From an uncultured Acidimicrobiaceae bacterium (GTDB lineage: Bacteria; Actinomycetota; Acidimicrobiia; Acidimicrobiales; Bog-793): a stretch of 11,138 nucleotides of DNA. Of this stretch, positions 1-6,580 are shown in pieces. The DNA lies in assembly GCA_903907185.1 (NCBI GenBank), contig CAIVND010000193.1, forward strand, positions 1 to 11,138. Direction: 5' to 3'. The notes below the pieces were generated by a model, which worked only from the letters and a program-made list of their open reading frames with translations, ran no database searches and had not been told where the DNA came from. Position 1 is the stretch's first letter; every line of letters starts with the position of its first letter. Both the position numbers and the translations under genes were made by a program.

Positions 1-338
1 CCGAAGCCTTCGCCGACGGTCACCGCAAGCGCTGGCGCTTGAACCACACGCCGTTGTTCTTGGACTTCCTCGAAGGCAAGGTCGACTACGACTGCACGCC
101 ATGGGGGATTCCGAGCTACTCCATCTTTGGATGGCAGCGCCCGTGCTATCTCATGGGTGATGGCTATGCCGAGACCTACAAAGAGCTCTTGGAGACCACC
201 GACTGGTCGAAGTATGGACGTGGCAACGACGCGCGATGCGATAACTGCATGGCGCACTGTGGCTACGAGCCAACGGCGGTCCTTGCGACGACCTCATCGC
301 TTCGTCAATCGATCCGCGCAGCGCTCGGTACTCACTAA
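1..338 (+). CDS. hpnH: Adenosyl-hopene transferase HpnH, C-terminal part (5' end outside window)
   Basis: This is the C-terminal ~111 residues of a radical SAM enzyme of hopanoid biosynthesis. HpnH transfers the adenosyl group of SAM to a C30 hopene (diploptene) to give adenosylhopane, the precursor of C35 extended hopanoids, and acts at the cytoplasmic membrane. The frame is open from base 3 to the TAA at 336-338. Recognisable family sequence includes a PWGIPSYSIFGWQRPCYLM stretch, the downstream ETTDWSKYGRGND segment, and the Cys-rich tail CDNCMAHCGYEPTAV. These are characteristic of the HpnH C-terminal domain (DUF3463, SPASM-like). The radical SAM CxxxCxxC motif would lie upstream, outside the window. 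The usual length is about 330-340 residues, so roughly two thirds is missing. The family call is from memory of HpnH proteins. Upstream operon partners cannot be seen. Confidence 0.9.
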   Translation, partial: EAFADGHRKRWRLNHTPLFLDFLEGKVDYDCTPWGIPSYSIFGWQRPCYLMGDGYAETYKELLETTDWSKYGRGNDARCDNCMAHCGYEPTAVLATTSSLRQSIRAALGTH

Positions 339-358
339 CTGCTGGTACCCGGCTGGCC

Positions 359-364
359 TATAGT
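359..364 (+). promoter_or_regulatory. Candidate -10 element for tRNA-Ala
   Basis: TATAGT matches the bacterial -10 consensus at five of six positions and lies about 36 bases before the first tRNA base, in the short gap after hpnH. No convincing -35 hexamer is seen at 16-18 bases upstream, so the tRNA could also be read through from hpnH. Weak call. Confidence 0.3.
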
Positions 365-399
365 TGTCGCCCTGTCAGCTAAGTAGGTTGACGGGTCTT

Positions 400-472
400 G
401 GGGCCATAGCTCAGTTGGTAGAGCGCCTGGTTTGCATCCAGGAGGTCAGGGGTTCGAATCCCCTTGGCTCCA
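400..472 (+). tRNA. tRNA-Ala (anticodon UGC)
   Basis: A complete 73-base cloverleaf can be folded by hand. The acceptor arm pairs GGGGCCA with TGGCTCC (one G-T wobble), with discriminator A472. The D arm is GCTC/GAGC. The anticodon stem CCTGG/CCAGG encloses loop TTTGCAT, putting anticodon TGC at 433-435. The T arm AGGGG/CCCCT encloses TTCGAAT. Anticodon UGC plus the typical Ala acceptor sequence identify the isoacceptor. The 3' CCA is not encoded (the next bases are CTT), so it must be added after transcription. The gene starts 61 bases after the hpnH stop. Confidence 0.97.
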
Positions 473-504
473 CTTCGAAAACGCAGGAGAGCAGCTTGAC
501 AAGA

Positions 505-526
505 TGCTGTTTACAGCAAAATTTTT
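505..526 (+). terminator. Probable intrinsic terminator of tRNA-Ala
   Basis: TGCTG-TTTA-CAGCA forms a short stem (5-6 bp) at 505-518. It is followed by AAA and then a run of five T at 522-526. It sits 32 bases after the tRNA, where a terminator is expected. The stem is short and the T run is offset by three A, so strength is uncertain. Confidence 0.45.
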
Positions 527-593
527 CCGTCATTGAAACCGTTTGTGGTGAGCTGATGCAGCCCTTCTCGCCGGGCTGCTCATGCGATCGTAA

Positions 594-758
594 TCAGATG
601 AGGACAGAGTCGTTCTCGCCTTTCCCGACGTAGCCACGTTTGCCGCCCTCGCCAAGCGAGTCTCTGTCCCGCTCGCGACTGCTGCGATCGAGGTGTGGAT
701 GGTGTCTGAGGATGGTGTGGTCACCGAGAGTGCCGTGTGGAGTAGTCCAACCAGCTGA
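594..758 (+). other. Coding-like fragment without a start, in the 473-869 gap
   Basis: The ~400 bp between the tRNA and the next gene hold no intact gene that I can support. One frame (594-755, TGA at 756-758) has protein-like composition, rich in Val, Ala and Glu with mostly G/C third positions. It contains stretches such as VVLAFPDVATFAALAKRV and EVWMVSEDGVVTESAVW. It opens directly after an in-frame TAA at 591-593 and has no usable start near its 5' end (the first ATG is deep inside). This suggests a decayed remnant of a gene rather than a working one. I do not recognise the family. The reverse strand of the same stretch is open but Arg/His/Ser-rich and looks like a shadow. A 7-bp hairpin (GCAGCCC at 558-564, GGGCTGC at 573-579) lies just upstream, without a T run. 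Confidence 0.25.
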
Positions 759-869
759 CGACCACGCGCCATGGCCATCAGTTTCTGTCATTCCGGACGG
801 GTCAGGCTCCCGCCGGCTGTGGGGCGATCGGGGTCTTGGCGTTACTTTTACGTTTGGCACCCGTCCTTT

Positions 870-1487
870 TCAGAGCGCTTTGACTCCCAAGGCGATGTCG
901 AAGCCAGCGCCGTTGCTAGCCACGCCTACGAGGAGGATGCCGGCCCATTCAAGGGCGTAGGTCATCTCGAGCCCTCCTGCGTCGAGGGGTCGAATGCCTA
1001 AGCTCTCAAGAAACTCCGCGACGCGTGCTCTCGCCTCGTCGCTTTCGCCGGCGTAGAAAACGTCCACGGCCTTGTCTTGCGACAGAACGCCTTGGAAGAT
1101 CGTGTTGAACGCTTTCACAACGTGGGTGCCCTCGGGGACCACCGCAGCAATCTGCTGGGAGATCGAGTTGCCCGCGGTCGTCACGATTCCACTGGCGTCG
1201 TCATTGAATGGGTTCGTGATGTCGATGAGGATCTTGCCCGCGAGCGCATCGCCGTAGTGCGTGACTACCTCAACCGCGCTGGCATAGAGGACTGCCAGAA
1301 TGACGATGTCACCTGCCGGTTTTGCGCCGAATGTGCCGACAGTGGCTCCGTTGTCGATCTCGTCAGCAAGCGACTGAGCTTTGATGGTGTTGCGGCTCAT
1401 GATCTCGACGGTATGGCCGTGCTTCGTCGCCCGGGTGCCGATGGCGGTTGCCATGTTTCCCGACCCGATGATGCTGATGGTTGTCAT
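870..1487 (-). CDS. NADP oxidoreductase of the coenzyme F420-dependent family
   Basis: This is a 205-residue Rossmann-fold protein like NADPH-dependent F420 reductases (F420_oxidored family), which move hydride between NADP(H) and coenzyme F420 in the cytoplasm. The start is the dinucleotide-binding loop IGSGNMATAIG (residues ~7-17) after strand MTTIS. SRN at 31-33, at the end of the second strand, is consistent with binding the NADP 2'-phosphate. Further family sequence is DIVILAV (60-66), ILIDITNPF (86-94) and HVVKAFNTIF (122-131). Length is near the family norm (~210-230). An AAAGGAG Shine-Dalgarno at 1496-1502, 8 bases from the ATG, fixes the start. It lies 81 bases downstream of the pirin gene on the same strand and is probably cotranscribed. 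Many family members have unproven cofactor specificity, so F420 use is inferred, not shown. Confidence 0.8.
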   Translation of the reverse strand: MTTISIIGSGNMATAIGTRATKHGHTVEIMSRNTIKAQSLADEIDNGATVGTFGAKPAGDIVILAVLYASAVEVVTHYGDALAGKILIDITNPFNDDASGIVTTAGNSISQQIAAVVPEGTHVVKAFNTIFQGVLSQDKAVDVFYAGESDEARARVAEFLESLGIRPLDAGGLEMTYALEWAGILLVGVASNGAGFDIALGVKAL

Positions 1488-1568
1488 AACGTGTGCTCCT
1501 TTAATGCCCCGCCAAAGGTTATTTACGCCCTCTGAGGCAATCGACCGTCATCAAGTTCTGCGGTGCGC

Positions 1569-2639
1569 CTATTTTTGGTCGTCGCCAGGGCCTTCGGTAC
1601 TGCCGTCGGGATGGCGGGCGAACCGTGGTGTCGAACGCGGATGTACCGGCGCGGAGCTCGACCACGGCCATCCGCCGAACTGCGTGTCGCGGTAGTCGCG
1701 GAAGGCGTCTTCGATCTCGGCTTGGCTGTTCATCACAAATGGCCCGCCCATAGCAACTGGCTCACCGATCGGACGTGCTTGGAGGATGAGTGCTTCGCCA
1801 CCTTCGGGGCCAGCGGACACTTCGACCGGCGCGTCCGATCGGAGCACGGCTCCGATTGGCGCTTCGAGGACCTTTCCATCAATTTTGATCGAGCCTTCGA
1901 ACACGTAGATCGTCCGTACCGTCTCGGCCTGGGCTGTTTGCGGCAGTGTCCACTTTGATGAAGGTTCAGCGGTGAACTGCCACATGGCGAGCTCGGAACC
2001 GATGTCGGAGGCCCACGATTCTGGAGGAGGCGCAAGAGGCTGAACATCCTCGAAGGCTCCCGCCACAACGGTCACTTCAGTGGTGCGACCGGCGTCGTCG
2101 GTCAGCACTTTCCGAGGAATGTCCTCGTTCCAGAACATCGTGAAGTAGGGATCAACCATCTTGTTGGTGCTCGGCAGATTGAGCCAGATCTGGAAAAGCT
2201 CAGAGCGGTTCGGTCCCTCTTCGTCGCGGAGCGGGAACATTTCGGCGTGTTCGATCCCGCGGCCCGCGGTCAACCATTGCACGTCGCCAGCTCCATAGCG
2301 CGCGGTCGCGCCGAGTGAGTCGGAGTGGTCGATGATGCCCTTTCGAACAATGGTGACCGTTTCGAATCCACGGTGCGGATGGGCAGGGAACCCGGGAACG
2401 GTGCTCCCGTAGTACATGCCCCAACCTGAAGAAGGCGCCGCTCCGGGGTCGCGTTGACCCTTCGTAGTTGCTGGCCCCATCTCGCGGTTACCGGCGGGAA
2501 AGTCGTCGACGTGGTGGACAGTCAAGATGAACGGATCGATGGTCGTCCACGGAAAGCCAAGCGAAAGAGTCTCGATGACCACGTCATTCGACGGTTTTAA
2601 GCCGTCCTGTTGCTTGAGGTCAGTCATCTGCGCTGTCAT
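1569..2639 (-). CDS. Pirin family protein (bicupin)
   Basis: This is a 356-residue two-domain cupin of the pirin family. Members bind Fe in the N-terminal cupin, and some show quercetin 2,3-dioxygenase activity; the physiological role in bacteria is usually unknown. The metal site is intact: H87 and H89 in HPHRGFET, and H131 and E133 in GRGIEHAE, match the three His and one Glu of human pirin. DHSDSLG (104-110) and FQIWLNLP (149-156) are also typical. The C-terminal cupin (~190-300) carries the YVFEGSI segment and ends near GGPFVMN. The last ~30 residues (PWSSSAPVHPRSTPRFARH onward) are a Pro/Arg/Ser-rich tail longer than in most pirins, and look disordered. Shine-Dalgarno GGAGGG at 2646-2651, 6 bases from the ATG, supports the start. 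It is first gene of a likely two-gene unit with the oxidoreductase. Confidence 0.92.
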   Translation of the reverse strand: MTAQMTDLKQQDGLKPSNDVVIETLSLGFPWTTIDPFILTVHHVDDFPAGNREMGPATTKGQRDPGAAPSSGWGMYYGSTVPGFPAHPHRGFETVTIVRKGIIDHSDSLGATARYGAGDVQWLTAGRGIEHAEMFPLRDEEGPNRSELFQIWLNLPSTNKMVDPYFTMFWNEDIPRKVLTDDAGRTTEVTVVAGAFEDVQPLAPPPESWASDIGSELAMWQFTAEPSSKWTLPQTAQAETVRTIYVFEGSIKIDGKVLEAPIGAVLRSDAPVEVSAGPEGGEALILQARPIGEPVAMGGPFVMNSQAEIEDAFRDYRDTQFGGWPWSSSAPVHPRSTPRFARHPDGSTEGPGDDQK

Positions 2640-2675
2640 CTTCGGCCCTCCAACGGCTCGGGTGGTTCGTCGTTG

Positions 2676-2702
2676 AGACTACCGAGTTAGTTGTTTCGTC
2701 AA
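2676..2702 (-). promoter_or_regulatory. Candidate promoter of the pirin-oxidoreductase unit
   Basis: On the minus strand, TTGACG (2697-2702; five of six to -35 consensus) is followed by 15 bases and TAGTCT (2676-2681), an acceptable actinobacterial TAnnnT -10. It lies ~37 bases before the pirin ATG in the 151-bp gap after the clc gene. The spacer is shorter than usual. Nothing else clear is seen in 2640-2790. Confidence 0.3.
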
Positions 2703-2790
2703 TCAGTTTGAATCCATCCCCTGGTCATGTGCGCCCAGCCGCCCAGTGCTCAACAGTTGCTGAGCCGACGCGCTCACTGACAGACATCGG

Positions 2791-4086
2791 TCACACTGTG
2801 ATTGAACGTTGCCGCAGGCGTGCCGAGTAGATCGAGTACCCATCGAGGTGACGAGTCAGCGCAGTGGCGCTCACGGTGGCCGCCATCATGGGCACCATCA
2901 GTTGAAAGCCGCTATGGGTCAGCTCAAGAACGAGGGCTAGTGCCGTGAGCGGTGCCTGCATCGACGCGCCGATCATTGCGACCGCCCCGACCATCGCGAA
3001 GGCCCCGACGGGTGCACCCGGCCAAGCGAGTGACCATGCCTCACCGAGAAAGCCACCGAGCACGGCTCCCGTACTCAATGTCGGCGTAAACAGACCGCCT
3101 GCTCCACCAGCTCCCAAGCAGAGCGCGGTGACAAGCGGCTTGAGGATGAGAAGTGCTCCGAGAAGGGCAAGTCCCCCTCCGCCGAGAAACACTGAGTGTG
3201 CCATGTCCTTTCCGTTTCCGAATAGTTGTGGATACTCGATCCCAATGAACCCAAGCAAGGTGAAGGCAATGGGCAGGACGATAAATATTCGCGGACCGGT
3301 GATTGTGTGGTGCGAGACCCAGCCGATCAAACGGATGTAGCCAGATGACAAAAGACCGATGACAGGACCGACAAGAAGTGCCCAAACAAAGAGCGTCGCG
3401 GTGAATCGATAGGTCGGGATGTTGATATAGGTCGCGTGATTGGGAAGGTAGAGCCACGCAGTGGCTGTTGCGATCCACGAACAGGCAAGTGCCGGCAAGA
3501 TTGTTGGGAGCGTAAGGCTTCCACAGAGGATTTCGGCAGTAAAGAGTGCGCCACCAAGTGGGACGTTGTAGACAGCTGCGAGTCCAGCGCCACCACCACA
3601 GGCGACAAGTAATCGTCGTTGGGCTGGAGAAAGTCGTGCCCAGGTTGCGAACACGCTGCCAGAGACACCACCCATCAATTTCGGTGCAGCCTCACGGCCA
3701 AGTGAGGCACCCATTCCAATCACAACCTCAGAGATCACCGAAGTTGCAAAGCACCGGCGAAAACCCAGACTGCCATCACCGTTCCACACTTGATCGTCGA
3801 TCTCGGTAATCTCCCCACGCAGGTACTTACGCACGAGAAACCAAGCAATGGCACCAAAGATTGCAGCAATTAACAGTGAGAGAACGCGACGAAGATCTGA
3901 AGCTCGTTCAACTGCAGCCTGTAGTTCGCCGGAGTGGTAGGAAAAGGCGAGGTGCTGGATTCCAAAGAGGATCCACATCAACAGATCCCCGAACAGTCCG
4001 GTTGCGACACCGGTGAGGCCGACCATGGCCCAAAAAAGTGGCGTGAGCGCTGCGTCCCCGTCGCTCGTTACATTCGGCTGTTCCAT
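2791..4086 (-). CDS. ClC-type chloride channel / H+ antiporter
   Basis: This is an integral membrane protein of the voltage-gated ClC family, 431 residues from the chosen start, with multiple hydrophobic helices. The family exchanges Cl- for H+ or conducts anions; in an acidophile this would fit acid or halide homeostasis (inference). Visible landmarks are GASLGREAAPK (126-136) with the external gating Glu E132, PLGGALFTAEI (176-186) with E185 at the internal proton-glutamate position, AGGLFTPTLSTG (329-340), ALVLELTHSG (384-393) and the late Tyr Y420 in YSIYSARLR. The usual GSGIPE anion-binding signature is not present; its place is taken by GEITE (91-95). The reading frame extends upstream to GTG at 4230, and ATG at 4161 is another option. 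I prefer ATG 4086 because a GAGGAG sits just before it (2-base spacing, tight) and the hydrophobic core begins soon after. Both upstream options add a basic, polar leader with no good ribosome site. It lies downstream of the MBL-rhodanese gene on the same strand. Confidence 0.87.
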   Translation of the reverse strand: MEQPNVTSDGDAALTPLFWAMVGLTGVATGLFGDLLMWILFGIQHLAFSYHSGELQAAVERASDLRRVLSLLIAAIFGAIAWFLVRKYLRGEITEIDDQVWNGDGSLGFRRCFATSVISEVVIGMGASLGREAAPKLMGGVSGSVFATWARLSPAQRRLLVACGGGAGLAAVYNVPLGGALFTAEILCGSLTLPTILPALACSWIATATAWLYLPNHATYINIPTYRFTATLFVWALLVGPVIGLLSSGYIRLIGWVSHHTITGPRIFIVLPIAFTLLGFIGIEYPQLFGNGKDMAHSVFLGGGGLALLGALLILKPLVTALCLGAGGAGGLFTPTLSTGAVLGGFLGEAWSLAWPGAPVGAFAMVGAVAMIGASMQAPLTALALVLELTHSGFQLMVPMMAATVSATALTRHLDGYSIYSARLRQRSITV

Positions 4087-4261
4087 GGCTCCTCGACCCG
4101 AAGCGATCCGGCGCTTGAACACCGGTTGTGGCACGCGAAGACGTTCGCTCTCCCTCTTCATCTTCTTGCTGGGCTGGTTAGCGTCCGCGCCAAGCTGGCT
4201 CGTCAGATCATGAAACCGGCGACTCCTCACGGTTTGTTCAACTCAATCTGCCGCAACGACA

Positions 4262-5605
4262 TCAACCAAGGAGTCCGGCTAGATCCGCGTTGGAAAAATC
4301 GTCATCGATGAGGACAACCTCATGACCTGCCCGATCGAGCAGGCTTGCAGCGATACCTGCCCGAACTCCGCTCGCGCAGTGGACCCAAAGAGCCACCTTC
4401 GGTAGCTCGGCGATACGGTAAATGAGTTCGTGGAGTGGGATGTGCAGCGAACCCCGGATGTGCGACTCCTCCCGCTCGTCGTCGCGACGTACATCGACGA
4501 CGATCACTTCGCCCGCACGGGCGAGCACCGCGAAGGTCGTTACCGGATAGCTCCGGAGTACTCCGCCCTCGGCGAGATCACCCGGTCGTCCGACTGCAAC
4601 GCCATCGAGGTGATCGATCCCGATACGAACGAGTTGACGTTGAGCCTCAGCGATCGATCTTTGATTCTCGCCAATGAGAGTAAGTGGAGATTCCCATGGT
4701 TTCAGCCAACCGAGATAGGTCGAGAACTGATCGCCGAGACCAATGGAAATTGTCCCTTCTAGATGCTCGGTCGCGAATGCGTGCTGTGTGCGGAGATCTA
4801 CTACCCACTCACCGGCGTGGAGGCGACGGGCAAGTACGACGCGATCAACGGGCTCGGGAGGCGCGAGGTCTACTGGAGTCGGGCCGCGGCGATTGATCGG
4901 CGCCATGTATGCGTAGTAGCTCGGGAACGCGGTGAGTCCGGCGATGAGTTGATTGACGAAGTCATCTTCGTGTGGGTTCGCAAGAGCGTCGTTTTGCTGT
5001 TTTTCGATACCGATCGTGCTCGCGTCCGCGCCCGAGGCAGCTCCCGATGAACAAAAGCTCCCGAAACCGTGAGTCGGATAGACCGGCGTCTCATCCGCAA
5101 GTATCTCGGCGAGATGGTGCACGGATCCATACTGCGCGTGTGTCAGCTCTTCAGTCTTTATGGGGTCGACGAGATCAGTCCGTCCGACACTGCCGTAAAG
5201 GAGGGAACCACCGGTGAAGACGACGGTCGACCCTTCATGATCCGAGACGATGTAGGACAGATGGTCCTCGGTGTGGCCAGGTGTTGCTACGACAGTGACA
5301 AAGAGCGATCCGGCACAGAGCTCGTCACCGTTCTTGACGCCGTATCGGTCGAACTTGACCACGGCCTCTTTTGCAACCACGTATTTCGCTCCGATGCGTT
5401 GCGAGAGTTCGAGCCCACCGGTGACGTAGTCGTTGTGGATGTGCGTCTCAAGGATGAGCGTGCAGACAAGTCCAAGCTCACTAAGGAGCACCTCGACGCG
5501 ATCGATATCGCGCTGGGGGTCGATGACGATGGCCGTCGTCCCATCATGCGCGATGTAGCTGCGATCTCCGAGCTCGGCGGTGCTGATCGTTTCGACGGCA
5601 ACCAT
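4262..5605 (-). CDS. MBL-fold hydrolase with two rhodanese domains (persulfide dioxygenase-like)
   Basis: This 447-residue cytoplasmic protein resembles ETHE1/Blh-type persulfide dioxygenases, which oxidise glutathione or low-molecular-weight persulfides to sulfite using mononuclear iron. The MBL domain (~1-235) has THIHNDYVTGG (54-64; H55, H57, D59), TPGHTEDH (108-115; H111) and PTHGFGSFC (177-185; H179). The Asp that follows the FTG strand in ETHE1 and binds iron is Gly here (FTGGSLL, 130-136). The first rhodanese domain (~250-340) has no active-site Cys. The second (~353-447) has DVRRDDE (371-377) and a loop HCASGVRAG with catalytic C410, so sulfurtransfer to or from the MBL site is plausible. 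Start ATG 5603-5605 is set by GAGGAG at 5612-5617, 6 bases away. An upstream-extended frame to 5827 overlaps the divergent gntR gene and has no domain content. ClC lies downstream; gntR is divergent. Confidence 0.88.
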   Translation of the reverse strand: MVAVETISTAELGDRSYIAHDGTTAIVIDPQRDIDRVEVLLSELGLVCTLILETHIHNDYVTGGLELSQRIGAKYVVAKEAVVKFDRYGVKNGDELCAGSLFVTVVATPGHTEDHLSYIVSDHEGSTVVFTGGSLLYGSVGRTDLVDPIKTEELTHAQYGSVHHLAEILADETPVYPTHGFGSFCSSGAASGADASTIGIEKQQNDALANPHEDDFVNQLIAGLTAFPSYYAYMAPINRRGPTPVDLAPPEPVDRVVLARRLHAGEWVVDLRTQHAFATEHLEGTISIGLGDQFSTYLGWLKPWESPLTLIGENQRSIAEAQRQLVRIGIDHLDGVAVGRPGDLAEGGVLRSYPVTTFAVLARAGEVIVVDVRRDDEREESHIRGSLHIPLHELIYRIAELPKVALWVHCASGVRAGIAASLLDRAGHEVVLIDDDFSNADLAGLLG

Positions 5606-5627
5606 TTCGCTCTCCTCTGACTTCATT

Positions 5628-5636
5628 AGCATACCA
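5628..5636 (-). promoter_or_regulatory. Extended -10 promoter of the MBL-rhodanese gene
   Basis: Read on the minus strand, TGG-TATGCT is an extended -10 (TGn plus a hexamer matching TATAAT at four of six). It lies such that a start near 5621 would give a leader of about 16 bases holding the GAGGAG ribosome site. No good -35 is seen, as is usual for extended -10 promoters. Its upstream half lies in the left arm of the 5632-5645 palindrome. Confidence 0.5.
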
Positions 5637-5645
5637 ATGTTGGTA
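5632..5645. promoter_or_regulatory. Perfect palindromic operator, probable GntR-family binding site
   Basis: TACCAA-TG-TTGGTA is a perfect 6+2+6 inverted repeat in the 82-bp gap between the MBL-rhodanese and gntR start codons. A partial third half-site, TTGGAGTA, follows at 5649-5656. Each arm contributes the start of one of two divergent extended -10 elements, so a bound dimer would block both promoters. GntR/HutC regulators commonly bind short palindromes beside their own gene. That this GntR protein binds here is inference from position and symmetry. Confidence 0.6.
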
Positions 5646-5649
5646 CAAT
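5641..5649 (+). promoter_or_regulatory. Extended -10 promoter of gntR
   Basis: TGG-TACAAT is an extended -10 with a hexamer matching TATAAT at five of six positions. A start near 5656 would leave a leader of ~32 bases before the gntR ATG. It overlaps the right arm of the 5632-5645 palindrome, which suggests negative autoregulation. Confidence 0.55.
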
Positions 5650-5687
5650 TGGAGTACGTTGACCGGAAATGCAGAGGTAGGAAGACC

Positions 5688-6470
5688 ATGAGCAACCAAT
5701 CGACCGACCGCTCACTCGATCGGAGTAGTCCTTTGCCCCTGTGGGCGCAGTTGCACAACGATCTTTCTTCTCGAGCGAATGACGGTGAGTTCGTCGAGGC
5801 CTTCCCAAGTGAGATGGCCATTGTCAACGAGTATGGAGTGAGCCGGAATACCGTCCGCGAGGCGGTTGGTCGGTTGCGCGCAGATGGGGTGGTGGTAGCA
5901 GGGAGGGGTCGGCGACCACGCCTTGGGACCGAGATGGAGATCGAACAGCCACTTGGAGCGCTTTACAGCTTGCATGATTCTGTCGAGGCTGCAGGCCTCG
6001 AGCAACGAAGCATCGTACGGGCGCTCGATGTGCGCACTGATGCAGCAGCAGCTTTGCATCTCGGTCTTGTGAGTGAAACGCCGCTCGTCTATTTAGAACG
6101 TCTGCGCCTCGCGGCTGGTGAACCGCTAGCCGTCGACCGCGTCTGGTTTCCAGAGGAGCTCGCGGGACCTCTTCTCACCGTCGACTTCACGCACACCGGT
6201 TTTTATGACGAGCTCGCAAGCCGCACTGGTATTCGTCTCACCGGTGGTGAGGAGCACATTCATGCGGTGACACCGAATAGATCCGAGCGGTCACTGCTCA
6301 AGCTGCCGGCGGGCGTAGCAGCGTTCGCGATCGAACGACTTGGATTCGTACGTGGGCGTCGAGTTGAGTGGCGCCACACTGTGGTGCGCGGTGATCGCTT
6401 TAGCGTTGTTGCTGAGTTTTCAGCGGGGATTGGCTACCGCCTTAACCTCAGCGCGCTCGCGTCAGCATGA
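5688..6470 (+). CDS. GntR-family transcriptional regulator, HutC/UTRA type
   Basis: This is a 260-residue DNA-binding regulator. The N-terminal winged helix-turn-helix (~15-82) shows the family pattern: PLPLWAQLHNDL (16-27), FPSEMAIVNEYGVSRNTVRE (39-58) as the helix-turn-helix, then RLRADGVVVAGRGRRPRLG (62-80) as the wing. Residues ~90-255 form a UTRA effector domain: PLVYLERLRLAAGEPLAVDR (132-151), the FYDELASRTGIRL region (172-184) and VEWRHTVVRGDRFSVVAEF (226-244). This is the HutC-subfamily layout, length typical. The ligand is unknown; the divergent MBL-rhodanese gene suggests a sulfur-related signal or control of that gene (inference). ATG 5688 has a TAGGAAG ribosome site a few bases upstream, and the domain begins soon after. 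The frame stays open upstream to 5580, but that part lies inside the divergent gene and its promoter. Confidence 0.92.
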   Translation: MSNQSTDRSLDRSSPLPLWAQLHNDLSSRANDGEFVEAFPSEMAIVNEYGVSRNTVREAVGRLRADGVVVAGRGRRPRLGTEMEIEQPLGALYSLHDSVEAAGLEQRSIVRALDVRTDAAAALHLGLVSETPLVYLERLRLAAGEPLAVDRVWFPEELAGPLLTVDFTHTGFYDELASRTGIRLTGGEEHIHAVTPNRSERSLLKLPAGVAAFAIERLGFVRGRRVEWRHTVVRGDRFSVVAEFSAGIGYRLNLSALASA

Positions 6471-6492
6471 CGATCTTTGTAGCGTCGAAAGG

Positions 6493-6531
6493 AAAAAAAG
6501 AGAATGCCCCTAGCAAGAGCCAGGGGCATTC
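6493..6531 (-). terminator. Strong intrinsic terminator reading leftwards
   Basis: GAATGCCCCT (6502-6511) and AGGGGCATTC (6522-6531) form a perfect 10-bp stem with a 10-base loop. On the minus strand it is followed by CTC and a run of seven T (the A run at 6493-6499 on the plus strand). The T run makes it a minus-strand terminator. There is no T run on the plus side, so it should not efficiently stop gntR transcripts, although gntR ends only 31 bases earlier. The nearest minus-strand gene to feed it is the dehydratase, whose stop is ~360 bases upstream of the hairpin. Confidence 0.8.
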
Positions 6532-6580
6532 CCATCACCGACTGTGGCCGGCTGGTTAGCGCCAAGACCAATGTTAGTGA

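Noticed and set aside
496..524. Promoter from the perfect TTGACA at 496-501
   Set aside because: There is no acceptable -10 at 16-18 bases (AAAATT/AAATTT) and the sequence that would hold it is the hairpin and T run of the tRNA terminator.
4231..4261. Tiny frame just after the MBL-rhodanese stop (TTGATG overlap)
   Set aside because: It has only about eleven codons and no ribosome site of its own; no evidence that it is translated.
5606..5827. N-terminal extension of the MBL-rhodanese frame
   Set aside because: It would overlap the divergent gntR promoter and coding start, has no domain content, and a good ribosome site marks ATG 5603-5605.
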